A stretch of 64,000 bases of DNA. Source: Nostoc edaphicum CCNP1411 (GTDB taxonomy: Bacteria; Cyanobacteriota; Cyanobacteriia; Cyanobacteriales; Nostocaceae). The position numbers and the translations under genes were made by a program. The DNA lies in the NCBI RefSeq assembly GCF_014023275.1, contig NZ_CP054698.1:5665001-5729000 (forward strand), given 5' to 3'. This document shows positions 49,535 through 58,197 of this stretch, in pieces (position 1 is the stretch's first letter; every line of letters begins with the position of its first letter). The notes below the pieces were generated by a model. That model saw nothing but the letters and a program-made list of their open reading frames with translations. It was not told the origin of the DNA and ran no database searches.

Positions 49535-50075
49535 TGATATCACAAAAGTCTGGGACTGTGCTTGTATCAATTAGGATGATGAGTTTATTATCTCGCCTAA
49601 CTGTAACCGCGCTTCTACTAGGGTTAATTCTTTTAGATTTTCTTTACAAAGAGTAACATACACCACAACGGACTCATAAAGTATCAAACAGTGTGGCTGC
49701 AAGCTTGTAATAGTCTTTTAATTAGGGACTTTGCATTTTCAAATTCCTAAATAGCTTCGATTCTGTCCTAAAAATAGGGGAAACATTTTCTGACGGAATT
49801 GTACAAATGGTTGTCTTGACAAAAGCAGATTAAGTTAGGTATATTCTTTTTAGTACAAAAGTACTATTAAGTTTTGAAGGGAAAATATACTTGAAAAACA
49901 TAAGGATATATATGTGGAAAATTCGTACACCACCTAAGTATCCTCTGTTGATCATTTCAGTATTTCCACCGGGTTAAAAATGTTGATTTAAAAGCTACCC
50001 TGATGTCTGCATAGGGTAGTCCTTGGTATGGCTTGCTACCCAATAAATCATTTGCCTATTGAAGGGAGTTGGAAG
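49535..50075. other. Intergenic between sphR and the coiled-coil pair
   Basis: About 540 bp that separates two divergent units. It holds a consensus-like promoter on the plus strand (49816-49845) and a small AGTAC-aaaa-GTACT inverted repeat (49852-49865) just downstream of it. Promoter and Pho box of sphR are expected here, but I did not see a convincing repeat. Confidence 0.55.
49816..49845 (+). promoter_or_regulatory. Sigma70-type promoter for coiled-coil genes
   Basis: TTGACA at 49816-49821, an 18-bp spacer and TATATT at 49840-49845. A transcript from about 49852 would have a leader of about 220 nt before the gene at 50076. The AGTAC/GTACT inverted repeat lies at the expected start site and could be an operator. 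Confidence 0.55.
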
Positions 50076-51059
50076 ATGACTACAGTTGGAGTCAAGGACA
50101 GCAAACAACAACTAATGCAAGCATTTCAACAAATTATTATCCAAAGAAAAAAGCTGGAATCTAAAATAGCAACCAAACAAGAGGAAGCAGAAAAGGCAAA
50201 AAGTCAAGAAATACTGCAAGCGGCTTCTGCATATACCGTTGATAGTATTGTCAAAGGTTTGGCTGATTTACAATTGGAATTTGGCAGTATTCTCAACGCA
50301 TTATCTGAAAAACTAGCTCAGGAAAATTCTAAGTTAGATGAATTAAACCGAGCTATAGAAATTGAAACTCAACGCCTACAAGAGCTTCAACAAATTAGAG
50401 TTGTAGCAGATACTCTAGACGTTTTAAGCCAAGAACACCAAGAAAAATTAAAAATCCTTGAACAAGATACTATCAGCAAAAGAGAAGCACTAGAAAAAGA
50501 AATTACAATCAGGCGGAAAGAATGGCAAAAAGAGCAGGCAGAGTATGAGGAAAAACTCCAAGAATATAACAATTTATTAGCCAAAGATCGCCAGCAAGAA
50601 CAAGAAGAATCTCAGTATAAGTTAGAAACTACTCGTAAACTAAATACAGACAGCTACGAAGCAATAAAGCGCCAACAACAAAGAGAAATACAAGAAAATT
50701 CTCAAAAGAAAGATAAAGATTGGGCAGAACGAGAAAAGATATTTGCTGAACGGCAACCACTCTTTGCAGACTATGAACAAAAGGTAAGTACATTTCCTAA
50801 TGAACTAGAAGAAGCCGTTAAGAAAGCTAGAGAAGAAGCAATTAAAGAAACAAGCCAAAAAGCTAAAATTGAGGCTGATTTATTTGAGAAGGAATGGGAA
50901 TCTAACAAACAGAGTTATGAACAGAAAATTCAATCTCTGGAAGAAACAATTAAGAAACAGTCTGAGCAAATAGAAGGCATTTCTGCTCAATTGCAAACTG
51001 CATTAAAACAAGCACAAGACTTAGCTATGAGGGCTTTTGGTAGTTCTAATCCTAAATAG
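50076..51059 (+). CDS. Coiled-coil protein, tandem copy 1
   Basis: A 327-residue soluble protein, almost entirely heptad-repeat coiled coil (Glu/Lys/Gln rich) with no membrane segment or known enzyme domain. It has a paralogue directly downstream: both share L(A)xxQLxFGSxxNxLSE near the N-terminus and a C-terminal LKQAQDLA. AAGGGAG before the ATG at 50076 selects this start over one at 50028. Filament or scaffold roles are possible, but unproven. Confidence 0.75.
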   Translation: MTTVGVKDSKQQLMQAFQQIIIQRKKLESKIATKQEEAEKAKSQEILQAASAYTVDSIVKGLADLQLEFGSILNALSEKLAQENSKLDELNRAIEIETQRLQELQQIRVVADTLDVLSQEHQEKLKILEQDTISKREALEKEITIRRKEWQKEQAEYEEKLQEYNNLLAKDRQQEQEESQYKLETTRKLNTDSYEAIKRQQQREIQENSQKKDKDWAEREKIFAERQPLFADYEQKVSTFPNELEEAVKKAREEAIKETSQKAKIEADLFEKEWESNKQSYEQKIQSLEETIKKQSEQIEGISAQLQTALKQAQDLAMRAFGSSNPK

Positions 51060-51112
51060 TTTTGAGTCTGTAGCATCTTAACCATTTTTAATTCCTGAAG
51101 AGGAGGTTTGTT

Positions 51113-52192
51113 GTGGTGGTAAAAAAACCGACTGATAAGAATACTAAAGTAGAAATTCTTCAGGCGTATGAGGAGTTAGCTAAAGAAAAAGCAGCACTGA
51201 AATCAGAACTCGATCAAGTTGCCAAAGAAAACCAATCTGGAACTAAAGAACAGCCTAAATTAGAACAAAAAACACCTATGAATCAGCTTTCTAGTGTCCA
51301 ACAAAAGATGAACAATACAATTGAAAGCTTGGCGAAGATTCAATTAGGTTTTGGCAGTGCTGCTAATGAATTATCAGAACAGCTAACCACAAAAGCCTCT
51401 AAATTGGAAGAAATCAGACGAACTTTAGAAGAAGAAATCCAACAACTAACACAGTTGCACAATTTAGAAGTTTCTGATGATATATTGGATACTCTCATCC
51501 AAGCCTATGAAGATAATACTAAAGCTTATCAGGAAGAATATAGCCAGCGTTCTGAAGTGTTATTCCAAGAAATATTAGAGCAAAGGAATACTTGGGGAAA
51601 AGAACAAGAGGAACAGCAACGGACGATAAAAGAACGGAATGAAAACTTGAATAAAACTCGACAACGTGATGCGTCAGAGTACAAGTATAATTTAGAACTC
51701 CAGCGGCAACGAGAAAGTGACGAATACGAACAAGGGCAGAAAGCACTATATAAGCAACTGGAAGAATTATTACAAGAAACGGAAAAACAGTGGGCTGAAC
51801 GGGAGAAAGCAATTTCTGAGAGAGAGAAACAATTTGAAGAGTTAAAAGCCAAGGTAGAGGCTTTTCCGAAAGATAAAGAAGCAGCTATAAAAAAAGCTAC
51901 AGAAGAAGGCAAAGGCATCGCCCACTACCAAGCTAAAGTAAAATCTGATTTATATTCTAAAGAAGTGGAAGGGCAAAAGCGTTTCTATGAACAAAGACTA
52001 CAATCTTTAGAACAAACTATTACTAATCAAGAGACGCGGATTCAAAATCTTTCTAAACAACTTGAATCGGCTCTCAAACAAGTTCAGGATTTGGCAGTTA
52101 AAGCTATTGAAGGTACTTCTAATGTTAATTCATATCAGGCAATCAAAGAAATAGCTTTGGAACAAGCAAAGACTCAAGCAAAAAATAAATAA
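51113..52192 (+). CDS. Coiled-coil protein, tandem copy 2
   Basis: A 359-residue paralogue of the upstream gene: LAKIQLGFGSAANELSEQL, a long Glu/Lys/Gln coiled coil and C-terminal ALKQVQDLAVKAI. It begins with GTG, with a strong AGGAGG at 51101-51106. The 53-bp spacing and shared structure suggest co-expression and perhaps hetero-oligomers (inference). Confidence 0.75.
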   Translation: MVVKKPTDKNTKVEILQAYEELAKEKAALKSELDQVAKENQSGTKEQPKLEQKTPMNQLSSVQQKMNNTIESLAKIQLGFGSAANELSEQLTTKASKLEEIRRTLEEEIQQLTQLHNLEVSDDILDTLIQAYEDNTKAYQEEYSQRSEVLFQEILEQRNTWGKEQEEQQRTIKERNENLNKTRQRDASEYKYNLELQRQRESDEYEQGQKALYKQLEELLQETEKQWAEREKAISEREKQFEELKAKVEAFPKDKEAAIKKATEEGKGIAHYQAKVKSDLYSKEVEGQKRFYEQRLQSLEQTITNQETRIQNLSKQLESALKQVQDLAVKAIEGTSNVNSYQAIKEIALEQAKTQAKNK

Positions 52193-52216
52193 GCTGATTT
52201 ATTTTTGATGGTAATT

Positions 52217-52241
52217 GTAGAGACTTAAATTAAGTCTCTAC
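52217..52241. terminator. Perfect palindrome after coiled-coil genes
   Basis: GTAGAGACTTA with its exact complement around AAT. It lies 25 bp past the second stop. It may act as a transcript end, with no clear T-run. Confidence 0.5.
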
Positions 52242-52259
52242 AAGGAACTATACAGCTTT

Positions 52260-52379
52260 TTATTCGGTTTTCTTTGGTTTTTTGATGTCTGGGGGAGGTT
52301 GTAATTTCTTCTTCTTCTTTGTTGCGCTAGCTTGTGTTTGCTTTAATGCTTTGTTGGAATTTTGTTCTTGACTAGACAT
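52260..52379 (-). CDS. Lys/Pro-rich micropeptide (39 residues)
   Basis: An ATG-started frame coding 39 residues: a polar Gln/Asn/Ser-rich start, five consecutive Lys, then PPPDIKKPKKTE. It converges on the coiled-coil pair. Its charge is opposite to the acidic coiled coils. No family is recognised and it may be non-coding; no strong ribosome-binding site. Confidence 0.4.
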   Translation of the reverse strand: MSSQEQNSNKALKQTQASATKKKKKLQPPPDIKKPKKTE

Positions 52380-52762
52380 AATACTAAATTTTAAAATTTA
52401 CTACAGTATTATCTACACCACGGGTATTGTTGATTACAGAAATATATCACATAAAATTTATGTTTAACTAAAAAAGTGGTTCTATAGCTCCCTTTATATA
52501 AAAAGAATAAATAAGATGAATAAAACTGTAGAAATGTGTTGAATACAAACACCTAAAGTTCTGACAATGTAAAGTTTTTTAACACTGTAAATTATGTGCG
52601 ATCGCTAAATCGCAATTCTAGCTAGCGAGCAAACAAAACTTATTGACAATAATGGCAATAAGCTCAGTATATTTGGATTTAAACGCTTTGATCGCCCCCC
52701 CCATAAATGATAAAAAGCGTGAAGTGCTTATCAAAAATGAGTTTTGGCTGTTTGATAAAAAT
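52380..52762. other. Intergenic, no gene recognised
   Basis: AT-rich with one HIP1 site (about 52598). A 60-codon frame at 52643-52825 overlaps the opposite-strand membrane protein and is rejected. Confidence 0.45.
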
Positions 52763-53008
52763 TCAGGGTTTGACTCGATAGCTGAAAAATGGCAACAGTC
52801 TGCGGTAAAACCAATGCATACTTAACAAAATCAGACTCACCAGGGTTAGCAGCATAACACCTAGAATCGTTCCATACGCCTTAGTGTGCCACAAAAATCT
52901 ATTTGCACCTAGTCGCACAAGCTTCCACAGGTTGCCTAGATCCACGCTTTCGGAATCGTGAATGGTGATTGGTAAGGATGCTGCTATGTTTTGTCGTGCA
53001 ATTGTCAT
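52763..53008 (-). CDS. Small single-helix membrane protein
   Basis: An 81-residue protein with one strong helix (TILGVMLLTLVSLILLSMHWF) near residues 49-69 and a short basic tail. AAGGAG lies 8 bp upstream of the ATG at 53008, which is preferred over an upstream in-frame ATG. Function unknown. Confidence 0.6.
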   Translation of the reverse strand: MTIARQNIAASLPITIHDSESVDLGNLWKLVRLGANRFLWHTKAYGTILGVMLLTLVSLILLSMHWFYRRLLPFFSYRVKP

Positions 53009-53232
53009 TTTAATTACTCCTTGGAGATCCAAACGCTAAGGCATTTTATCTTAAACTACGGCAAGTCGATAGACTTGATGTTATATGTCTAATATCTCAT
53101 AGCTTGATGCAAGAAGCAAGTTTTAAGGGGATTGGGCATTGGGTACTAGGATTGAAAATTAGGTATTTACTAGAGTGAAAATTATTCTCTAGTTCCCAGT
53201 CCCTAGTCTCTAGCCCATAGTCTCCAGTCAAA

Positions 53233-53865
53233 ATGCCTAATCAAGTTTGGTTATCACAGTTGCAAAAACACCGAGCGATCGCAGTCATCCGCGCCCCTAA
53301 AATCGAATTAGGACAGCAAATGGCAATGGCTGTAGCATCTGGGGGAATGCAGCTAATTGAGATTACCTGGAATAGCGATCGCGCTGGGGAATTAATCAGT
53401 CAATTACGTTCGGAATTACCAGCCTGTATCATTGGCACTGGTACGCTATTCAATGTGCAGCAGTTACAAGAAGCGATCGCATCTGGGGCGCAATTCCTCT
53501 TCACACCCCACGTTGATCCAGCAATGATTCAAGCAGCGGTAGAAAAAAATGTGCCAATTATACCAGGAGCGCTGACTCCCACAGAAATTGTTACCGCCTG
53601 GAGTCAGGGTGCTAGTTGTGTAAAAGTGTTTCCCGTGCAAGCAGTAGGAGGGGCTGAGTATATCAAAAGTTTGCAAGGGCCGCTGCGTCAGATTCCCTTA
53701 ATTCCTACTGGCGGCGTGACACTCGAAAATGCTAAAGAATTTTTACAAGCCGGAGCGATCGCTGTAGGTTTGAGCGGTGAATTATTTCCTCAAAAGCTTG
53801 TCACAGAGAGAAATTGGGAAGCGATCGCATTTGGGGCAAAAAACCTAATGCGACAGTTAGGTTAG
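53233..53865 (+). CDS. eda: KDPG/KHG aldolase (Entner-Doudoroff)
   Basis: A 210-residue class I aldolase that splits 2-keto-3-deoxy-6-phosphogluconate to pyruvate and glyceraldehyde 3-phosphate. Schiff-base Lys131 is in SCVKVFPVQ, Glu43 in LIEITWNS, and GTGTLFN and PTGGVTLENA are the phosphate-binding loops. It supports the Entner-Doudoroff route described in cyanobacteria. Complete. Confidence 0.94.
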   Translation: MPNQVWLSQLQKHRAIAVIRAPKIELGQQMAMAVASGGMQLIEITWNSDRAGELISQLRSELPACIIGTGTLFNVQQLQEAIASGAQFLFTPHVDPAMIQAAVEKNVPIIPGALTPTEIVTAWSQGASCVKVFPVQAVGGAEYIKSLQGPLRQIPLIPTGGVTLENAKEFLQAGAIAVGLSGELFPQKLVTERNWEAIAFGAKNLMRQLG

Positions 53866-53978
53866 CTTAGAATCAAATCATCAAAACTTCACGTCTATTA
53901 AAGTAGTAGATAGGGAAATAAAGGTGAAAGCTGATAAGTTTCTCAAGACTTCATGATTTGAGTGTGAGTGTATCTAAA

Positions 53979-54494
53979 ATGAAAAAAATGATTTATTCTG
54001 ACTGGGTGCGTCGCTTACAAATACTCCTCACTGGTACAGCATTGTCCTTAAGTGTTTTTACTACTACTGGAACGAGTGAAGTTTGGGCGAATTCCAAAAA
54101 TCAAGTGATTGCACAAAAAATCCAGACATTACAACAATCAGATAAGCGTTGGATTCAAATTAATCTTTCAAAGCAACGATTGATAGCTTGGCAAGGTGAC
54201 AAAGTTGTTTATGGAAGTGCCATTTCCTCTGGCAAAAAATCCACTCCTACTCTTGTTGGTACTTTTAATATTCAATCCAAGTTCAAAACTACGCGGATGC
54301 GGGGAAGGGGTTACGATGTTGCCAACGTTCCTCATGCGATGTTTTACCAAGGTAATTACGGTATTCACGGAGCTTATTGGCATAAGAGATTTGGCACTCC
54401 AGTAAGCCACGGGTGTGTAAATCTTGCACCTAAACATGCTAAATGGCTATTTGAGTGGGCAACAATAGGAACACCAGTAGTCATCCATAAATAG
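53979..54494 (+). CDS. L,D-transpeptidase (YkuD), copy 1
   Basis: A 171-residue exported protein. A signal peptide ends near VWANS (about residue 37-40). The catalytic motif is [20 protein letters not shown] with active Cys in SHGC. It would make 3-3 peptidoglycan cross-links or attach proteins in the periplasm. ATG 53979 is preferred over the upstream TTG at 53958. Confidence 0.88.
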   Translation: MKKMIYSDWVRRLQILLTGTALSLSVFTTTGTSEVWANSKNQVIAQKIQTLQQSDKRWIQINLSKQRLIAWQGDKVVYGSAISSGKKSTPTLVGTFNIQSKFKTTRMRGRGYDVANVPHAMFYQGNYGIHGAYWHKRFGTPVSHGCVNLAPKHAKWLFEWATIGTPVVIHK

Positions 54495-54561
54495 TAGGTG
54501 AAGTAGCCAGAAGTCAATTGAAGTACAACTAGAAATAACAACAAATCAAGACAATTTAAGT

Positions 54562-54591
54562 GATTCCCAGCATAAAATCTTGCTGGGAATC
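54562..54591 (+). terminator. Stem-loop after L,D-transpeptidase 1
   Basis: GATTCCCAGCA and its exact complement enclose an 8-nt loop. It is followed by TTCGG, so termination strength is uncertain. Confidence 0.55.
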
Positions 54592-54769
54592 TTCGGAGTC
54601 GGAATTACTGAAGTTGAAATAAAATATAGAAGAGGGTATTCAACAATTTACCCAAAAAATAAGCGTAAATCCTGACAATTCCTGTGTGAAATTACAAATG
54701 CAAATATGAATTCGGGGAAAGTTTGCATTTAGGTATTTAAATGACAGATTTTTTGTAAAGGTCGTCATT

Positions 54770-54838
54770 GGTCATTAGTCATTGGTCATTAGTTAGGACT
54801 CATCATTTATCAAGGACAAATGACAAATGACAAATGAG
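54770..54838. repeat. Heptamer array in inverted arrangement
   Basis: GTCATTG/GTCATTA units followed, after a 20-bp spacer, by ACAAATG units in the opposite sense, as at the start of the window. Confidence 0.8.
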
Positions 54839-54918
54839 CAAATTGGACGCAGATTAGCTTAGGAATTGTCTTAAGAAGCATTAGCGGATGAATTGCGTAA
54901 ATCCTCCACAGGAAGCGA

Positions 54919-54956
54919 GTAATTGTCTGGAAATTTTTAGTTTTCCAGACAATTAC
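54919..54956 (+). promoter_or_regulatory. 15-bp perfect hairpin in L,D-transpeptidase 2 leader
   Basis: GTAATTGTCTGGAAA pairs with TTTCCAGACAATTAC around an 8-nt loop, ending 41 bp before the ATG. It can be a terminator, a leader stem or a protein-binding palindrome; no long U-run. Confidence 0.55.
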
Positions 54957-54997
54957 TTCACTTCATAATTTTTGCGTAGTTTATAAGGTGAGGCATA

Positions 54998-55537
54998 ATG
55001 CAATCTTGGATTCGCAGTGGTAAGATTCGCTCCTCAGGGAATTTTTGTACAGGCGTGGCGCTGGTGGTGGCAACTCTATTTTCTTGGTCATCACCTTTAG
55101 CAGGTACACCCAGCTTGACTACAGCAACAGCCGCGTCAGTGAATGAAAACAGCATCACTGCATCTAATATCAGGCAAACATCCCAACCTCGCTGGATTGA
55201 AATTGACTTGTCAGAGCAACGCTTACGTGCATGGGAAGGTAATAAACTTGTTTATTCATACCGAATTTCTGGAGGTAAGCGATCGACCCCTACACCCATA
55301 GGTAAATTTCGGATTAATTCTAAGTATCGCACTCACCGGATGCGAGGCAGGGGCTACAATATTCCTGACGTTCCTTACACAATGTATTTCTACAGAGGCT
55401 ACGCCATCCACGGCGCTTACTGGCATAATCGTTTTGGAACTCCCGTCAGCCACGGTTGTGTAAATTTACCTGTTAAGCAAGCTCGCAATCTTTACAACTG
55501 GGCTAGAAATGGAACTTTAGTAGTGGTGCGGAAATAA
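54998..55537 (+). CDS. L,D-transpeptidase (YkuD), copy 2
   Basis: A 179-residue tandem paralogue of the gene at 53979. A signal peptide runs to about residue 45. The catalytic motif is [20 protein letters not shown], and the [14 protein letters not shown] and [12 protein letters not shown] blocks match copy 1. AAGGTGAGG before the ATG sets the start. Likely the product of a local duplication. Confidence 0.88.
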   Translation: MQSWIRSGKIRSSGNFCTGVALVVATLFSWSSPLAGTPSLTTATAASVNENSITASNIRQTSQPRWIEIDLSEQRLRAWEGNKLVYSYRISGGKRSTPTPIGKFRINSKYRTHRMRGRGYNIPDVPYTMYFYRGYAIHGAYWHNRFGTPVSHGCVNLPVKQARNLYNWARNGTLVVVRK

Positions 55538-55608
55538 TTCGTAATTCGTAATTCGTAATTAGGGGTTTTAATAACGAATTATCGTGAAGATGAATTAATC
55601 ATTGTGGC

Positions 55609-55768
55609 AATTCTTACTGACTTTTCACGGCATCTGGAAAACCTCTCTCTAAATCTCTCTCCTAGAAGGAGAGAGACTTTGAATTTCCCCCTTCCCGCAT
55701 CGGGAAGGGGTTAGGGGGTTAGGTTTTTCGTGGACTTTTCCACATAACGTGAAAAGTTAGAATTCTTA
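55609..55768. mobile_element. 144-bp MITE with 8-bp target duplication
   Basis: The element at 55617-55760 is flanked by AATTCTTA at 55609-55616 and 55761-55768. The ends CTGACTTTTCACG and, read inward from the right, CTAACTTTTCACG extend through GGAAAA. The interior has CTCTCTCC/GGAGAGAG and CCCTTCCC/GGGAAGGG stems. It makes up the core of the 55538-55860 gap. Confidence 0.8.
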
Positions 55769-55794
55769 CCTGGATGTATGGACAGGTAAGAATT
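55761..55794. repeat. Perfect 12-bp inverted repeat beside the MITE
   Basis: AATTCTTACCTG and CAGGTAAGAATT around a 10-nt loop, overlapping the right target duplication. It lies 67 bp before the Uma2 start. Confidence 0.7.
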
Positions 55795-55860
55795 GCTGAG
55801 TGTGACACACTCTACATCACTGCTAGACTAAAATACACATCTTCGAGGGATTTAGGAGCT

Positions 55861-56424
55861 ATGAGCTACTCAACTACTCAACTACTTACCCTAGAGGAGT
55901 TTCTGAAGCTCCCAGAAACAAAACCTGCGAGTGAATATATTAATGGTGAGATTATCCAAAAGCCAATGCCGAAAGGGAAGCATAGTCGATTGCAGCTAAG
56001 ACTCTGCAATAGCATTAACGAAGTAGCAGAAAGCCAAAAAATTGCTTATGCATTCCCAGAGTTGCGCTGTAGCTTTGGTATCCGGTCAATTGTGCCTGAT
56101 GTAGCGGTTTTTAAATGGTCACGAATTCCATTTGATGCTGATGGGGAAGTTCCTAACGATTTTTTGCTGTGGCCAGATTGGACAATAGAAATCCTCTCCC
56201 CAGAACAGAGTTCAAACCGAGTAATTGGCAACATCCTTTATTGCTTACAGCATGGTTGCCAACTAGGATGGTTAATTGATCCAAGAGATCGCTCAATTTT
56301 GGTTTTCCGTCCGGGCCAACAACCAGAGTTAATCCAGGGAGAAGATTTTTTGCCTGTATTACCAGAAATTGAACTTGCACTAACCGTCAATCAAGTTTTT
56401 GGATGGTTAAAGATGGATAGCTAA
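55861..56424 (+). CDS. Uma2-type (DUF820) PD-(D/E)XK protein
   Basis: A 187-residue Uma2-family protein with a restriction-endonuclease-like fold. The N-terminus TLEEFLKLPETKPASEYINGEI, the catalytic-type PDVAVFKWS and WTIEILSPEQSS blocks, and GCQLGWLIDP are typical. The family is greatly expanded in cyanobacteria and its job is uncertain. ATG 55861 follows the preferred AGGGATTTAGGAG leader; the open frame begins earlier at 55774 but without conserved residues. Confidence 0.87.
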   Translation: MSYSTTQLLTLEEFLKLPETKPASEYINGEIIQKPMPKGKHSRLQLRLCNSINEVAESQKIAYAFPELRCSFGIRSIVPDVAVFKWSRIPFDADGEVPNDFLLWPDWTIEILSPEQSSNRVIGNILYCLQHGCQLGWLIDPRDRSILVFRPGQQPELIQGEDFLPVLPEIELALTVNQVFGWLKMDS

Positions 56425-56447
56425 AAATAACTTGTCGTACATTATAT

Positions 56448-58046
56448 CTAGCTCAACTGTGCCACAAGTTGATTCTCCAAAAGTGTGTCATTTGTTAACA
56501 AGTCTTCAACGGTGATTCGCAAAAAGCGTTGCTCATCAACTTGAAAGAGGATTTTTATGCGATCGCTTCCAGGATATCCGGCTGGTGTCAATTGGGCAAT
56601 TGTCCTCGCGCCTTCTTGATCGTTGAGGGGTTTGACGCTGGTTTCATTACTGTCTAGACGGCGAGTAATTAAGCGATCGCCATCAAAATAAACTTCGGTG
56701 TTACCTGTATCTGCTCCCAATTCTCCCATAATTAGTTCAATACTGGGCTGATTTTCCACAGAAGCGCCTAAGACTAATTCTACTGGCTGACTCATTGGAT
56801 ATGCTTGTCCAGCTTTAATTAAAGAATGCCATTTGTGACGCTGGTTGCGGCGATCCCAGTAGCGGATACCATAACTGTGGTAGAGAAAATCTTTGATTTG
56901 TATCCCTTGTGCTAACTGTAAAGCACCTTGAGCGATCGCTTCAAAAGGACGTTCGCAACGGATTTTTTCTGGCTCAAAATACTGTTTAATCCATGTCTGC
57001 ACTGCCGGCAATTGCACAGTTCCACCAACTAACAAAACTGCATTAATATCTGGAAGTTCTATGCCTTGGCGTCTTGCTTGTTGCAACAGTGTCGTCATCG
57101 ACTCATCTAGTAACTCAAAAAATGCGTGTTCTTTGAGAATATCTTCAAAAGTATCGCGGTTTAATTCTAGTTCATAGCTTTCAAATGTCTCATCATCAAA
57201 ATAAACTTCACTCGCTTGATTTTGAGTTGATAGCTGAATTTTTACCCGTTCTGCCAATCTTGTTGTCAACGGACTTACCGCCAACTCTTGAGTTTTGGCA
57301 AAGTAATCTACTAACCAATTATCAATATCAGTACCGCCCAGATTTTGCCCAGCTTTCGCCAGGACACGGGCGGTTTTAACTTTTTGTTTTGAATCTTCAG
57401 CCAGGGACTTATTACCCCACTTGAGGATAAATCCCAGCGGCTTTGTGGTTGCTTGCACACCTTGATCCAACCGCACAAGAGACAAATCCAAAGTACCGCC
57501 ACCAAAGTCAATCACCAAGAGAATTTCTTGATCTGCCAAGCCATAACCCAAGGCGGCGGCTGTGGGTTCATCCAGCATTCGCACCTGTTCGACGGGAAGG
57601 GATTGACAAACGTTTCCCAACCAGTGACGATAAGCTTCAAAACTGTCTACGGGTACGGTTAACACCAGAGAATCTAAGCCACCTTGCAGGGGTGCTAGTT
57701 CCTCAATTACTTTGGTGAGGAACCATTGCCCGACTTGTTCAAAGGTGACAATTTGCCCATCTAGTTCGGGTAAGAAACCTTGGATATTTGCACCAATACC
57801 GCGTTTGAAGCTGCGGAAAAATCGCGTTTCGCCTTTGAGGTCAAGACCGCGATCGCGTACTTGTTGCCCGACTAAGACTTTATTTTGGGTTGCGTCTTCA
57901 ACATAAACCAAGCTGGGAATCAGTGGCGGATTGAGACTTTGTTTAATTGATAAACCTGGTAGAGTCAGGGTTTCTGGCTGCTGGGTTACAGGGTTCCAAC
58001 GAGCAATGACTGTGTTGCTAGTACCAAAATCGATTGCGATCGCCAT
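56448..58046 (-). CDS. Hsp70-family protein (not canonical DnaK)
   Basis: A 532-residue Hsp70-like ATPase. The N-terminal phosphate loop is IAIDFGTSNTVIARW, the second phosphate loop LLVIDFGGGTLDLS, and the adenosine motif LLVGGTVQLPAVQTW. The C-terminal ~130 residues are a short, divergent beta-rich substrate-like part. It lacks the long DnaK lid, so it is a specialised Hsp70 relative. Client and partners unknown. Confidence 0.88.
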   Translation of the reverse strand: MAIAIDFGTSNTVIARWNPVTQQPETLTLPGLSIKQSLNPPLIPSLVYVEDATQNKVLVGQQVRDRGLDLKGETRFFRSFKRGIGANIQGFLPELDGQIVTFEQVGQWFLTKVIEELAPLQGGLDSLVLTVPVDSFEAYRHWLGNVCQSLPVEQVRMLDEPTAAALGYGLADQEILLVIDFGGGTLDLSLVRLDQGVQATTKPLGFILKWGNKSLAEDSKQKVKTARVLAKAGQNLGGTDIDNWLVDYFAKTQELAVSPLTTRLAERVKIQLSTQNQASEVYFDDETFESYELELNRDTFEDILKEHAFFELLDESMTTLLQQARRQGIELPDINAVLLVGGTVQLPAVQTWIKQYFEPEKIRCERPFEAIAQGALQLAQGIQIKDFLYHSYGIRYWDRRNQRHKWHSLIKAGQAYPMSQPVELVLGASVENQPSIELIMGELGADTGNTEVYFDGDRLITRRLDSNETSVKPLNDQEGARTIAQLTPAGYPGSDRIKILFQVDEQRFLRITVEDLLTNDTLLENQLVAQLS

Positions 58047-58197
58047 ATTTTATATTTATTCTCTCGCATGAAGATGCCAAAGCTGCTTTATTTGTGATTA
58101 TTCTCTATAAGCTACCAAGAATGCAAATGCGCCCATATGCTTGCTTCTTTGCATCTCAACCATCTGGCTTAATTTCTTGCTTATAAAGGTCAGATCC

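Larger units (their letters stand above)
54495..54997. other. Intergenic between the two L,D-transpeptidases
   Basis: About 500 bp holding the hairpin at 54562-54591, a heptamer array (54770-54838) and the strong hairpin at 54919-54956 just before copy 2. Confidence 0.65.

Noticed and set aside
52643..52825. 60-codon plus-strand frame
   Set aside because: It overlaps the 3' end of the better supported membrane-protein gene on the opposite strand (clear helix and AAGGAG) and has no recognised features.
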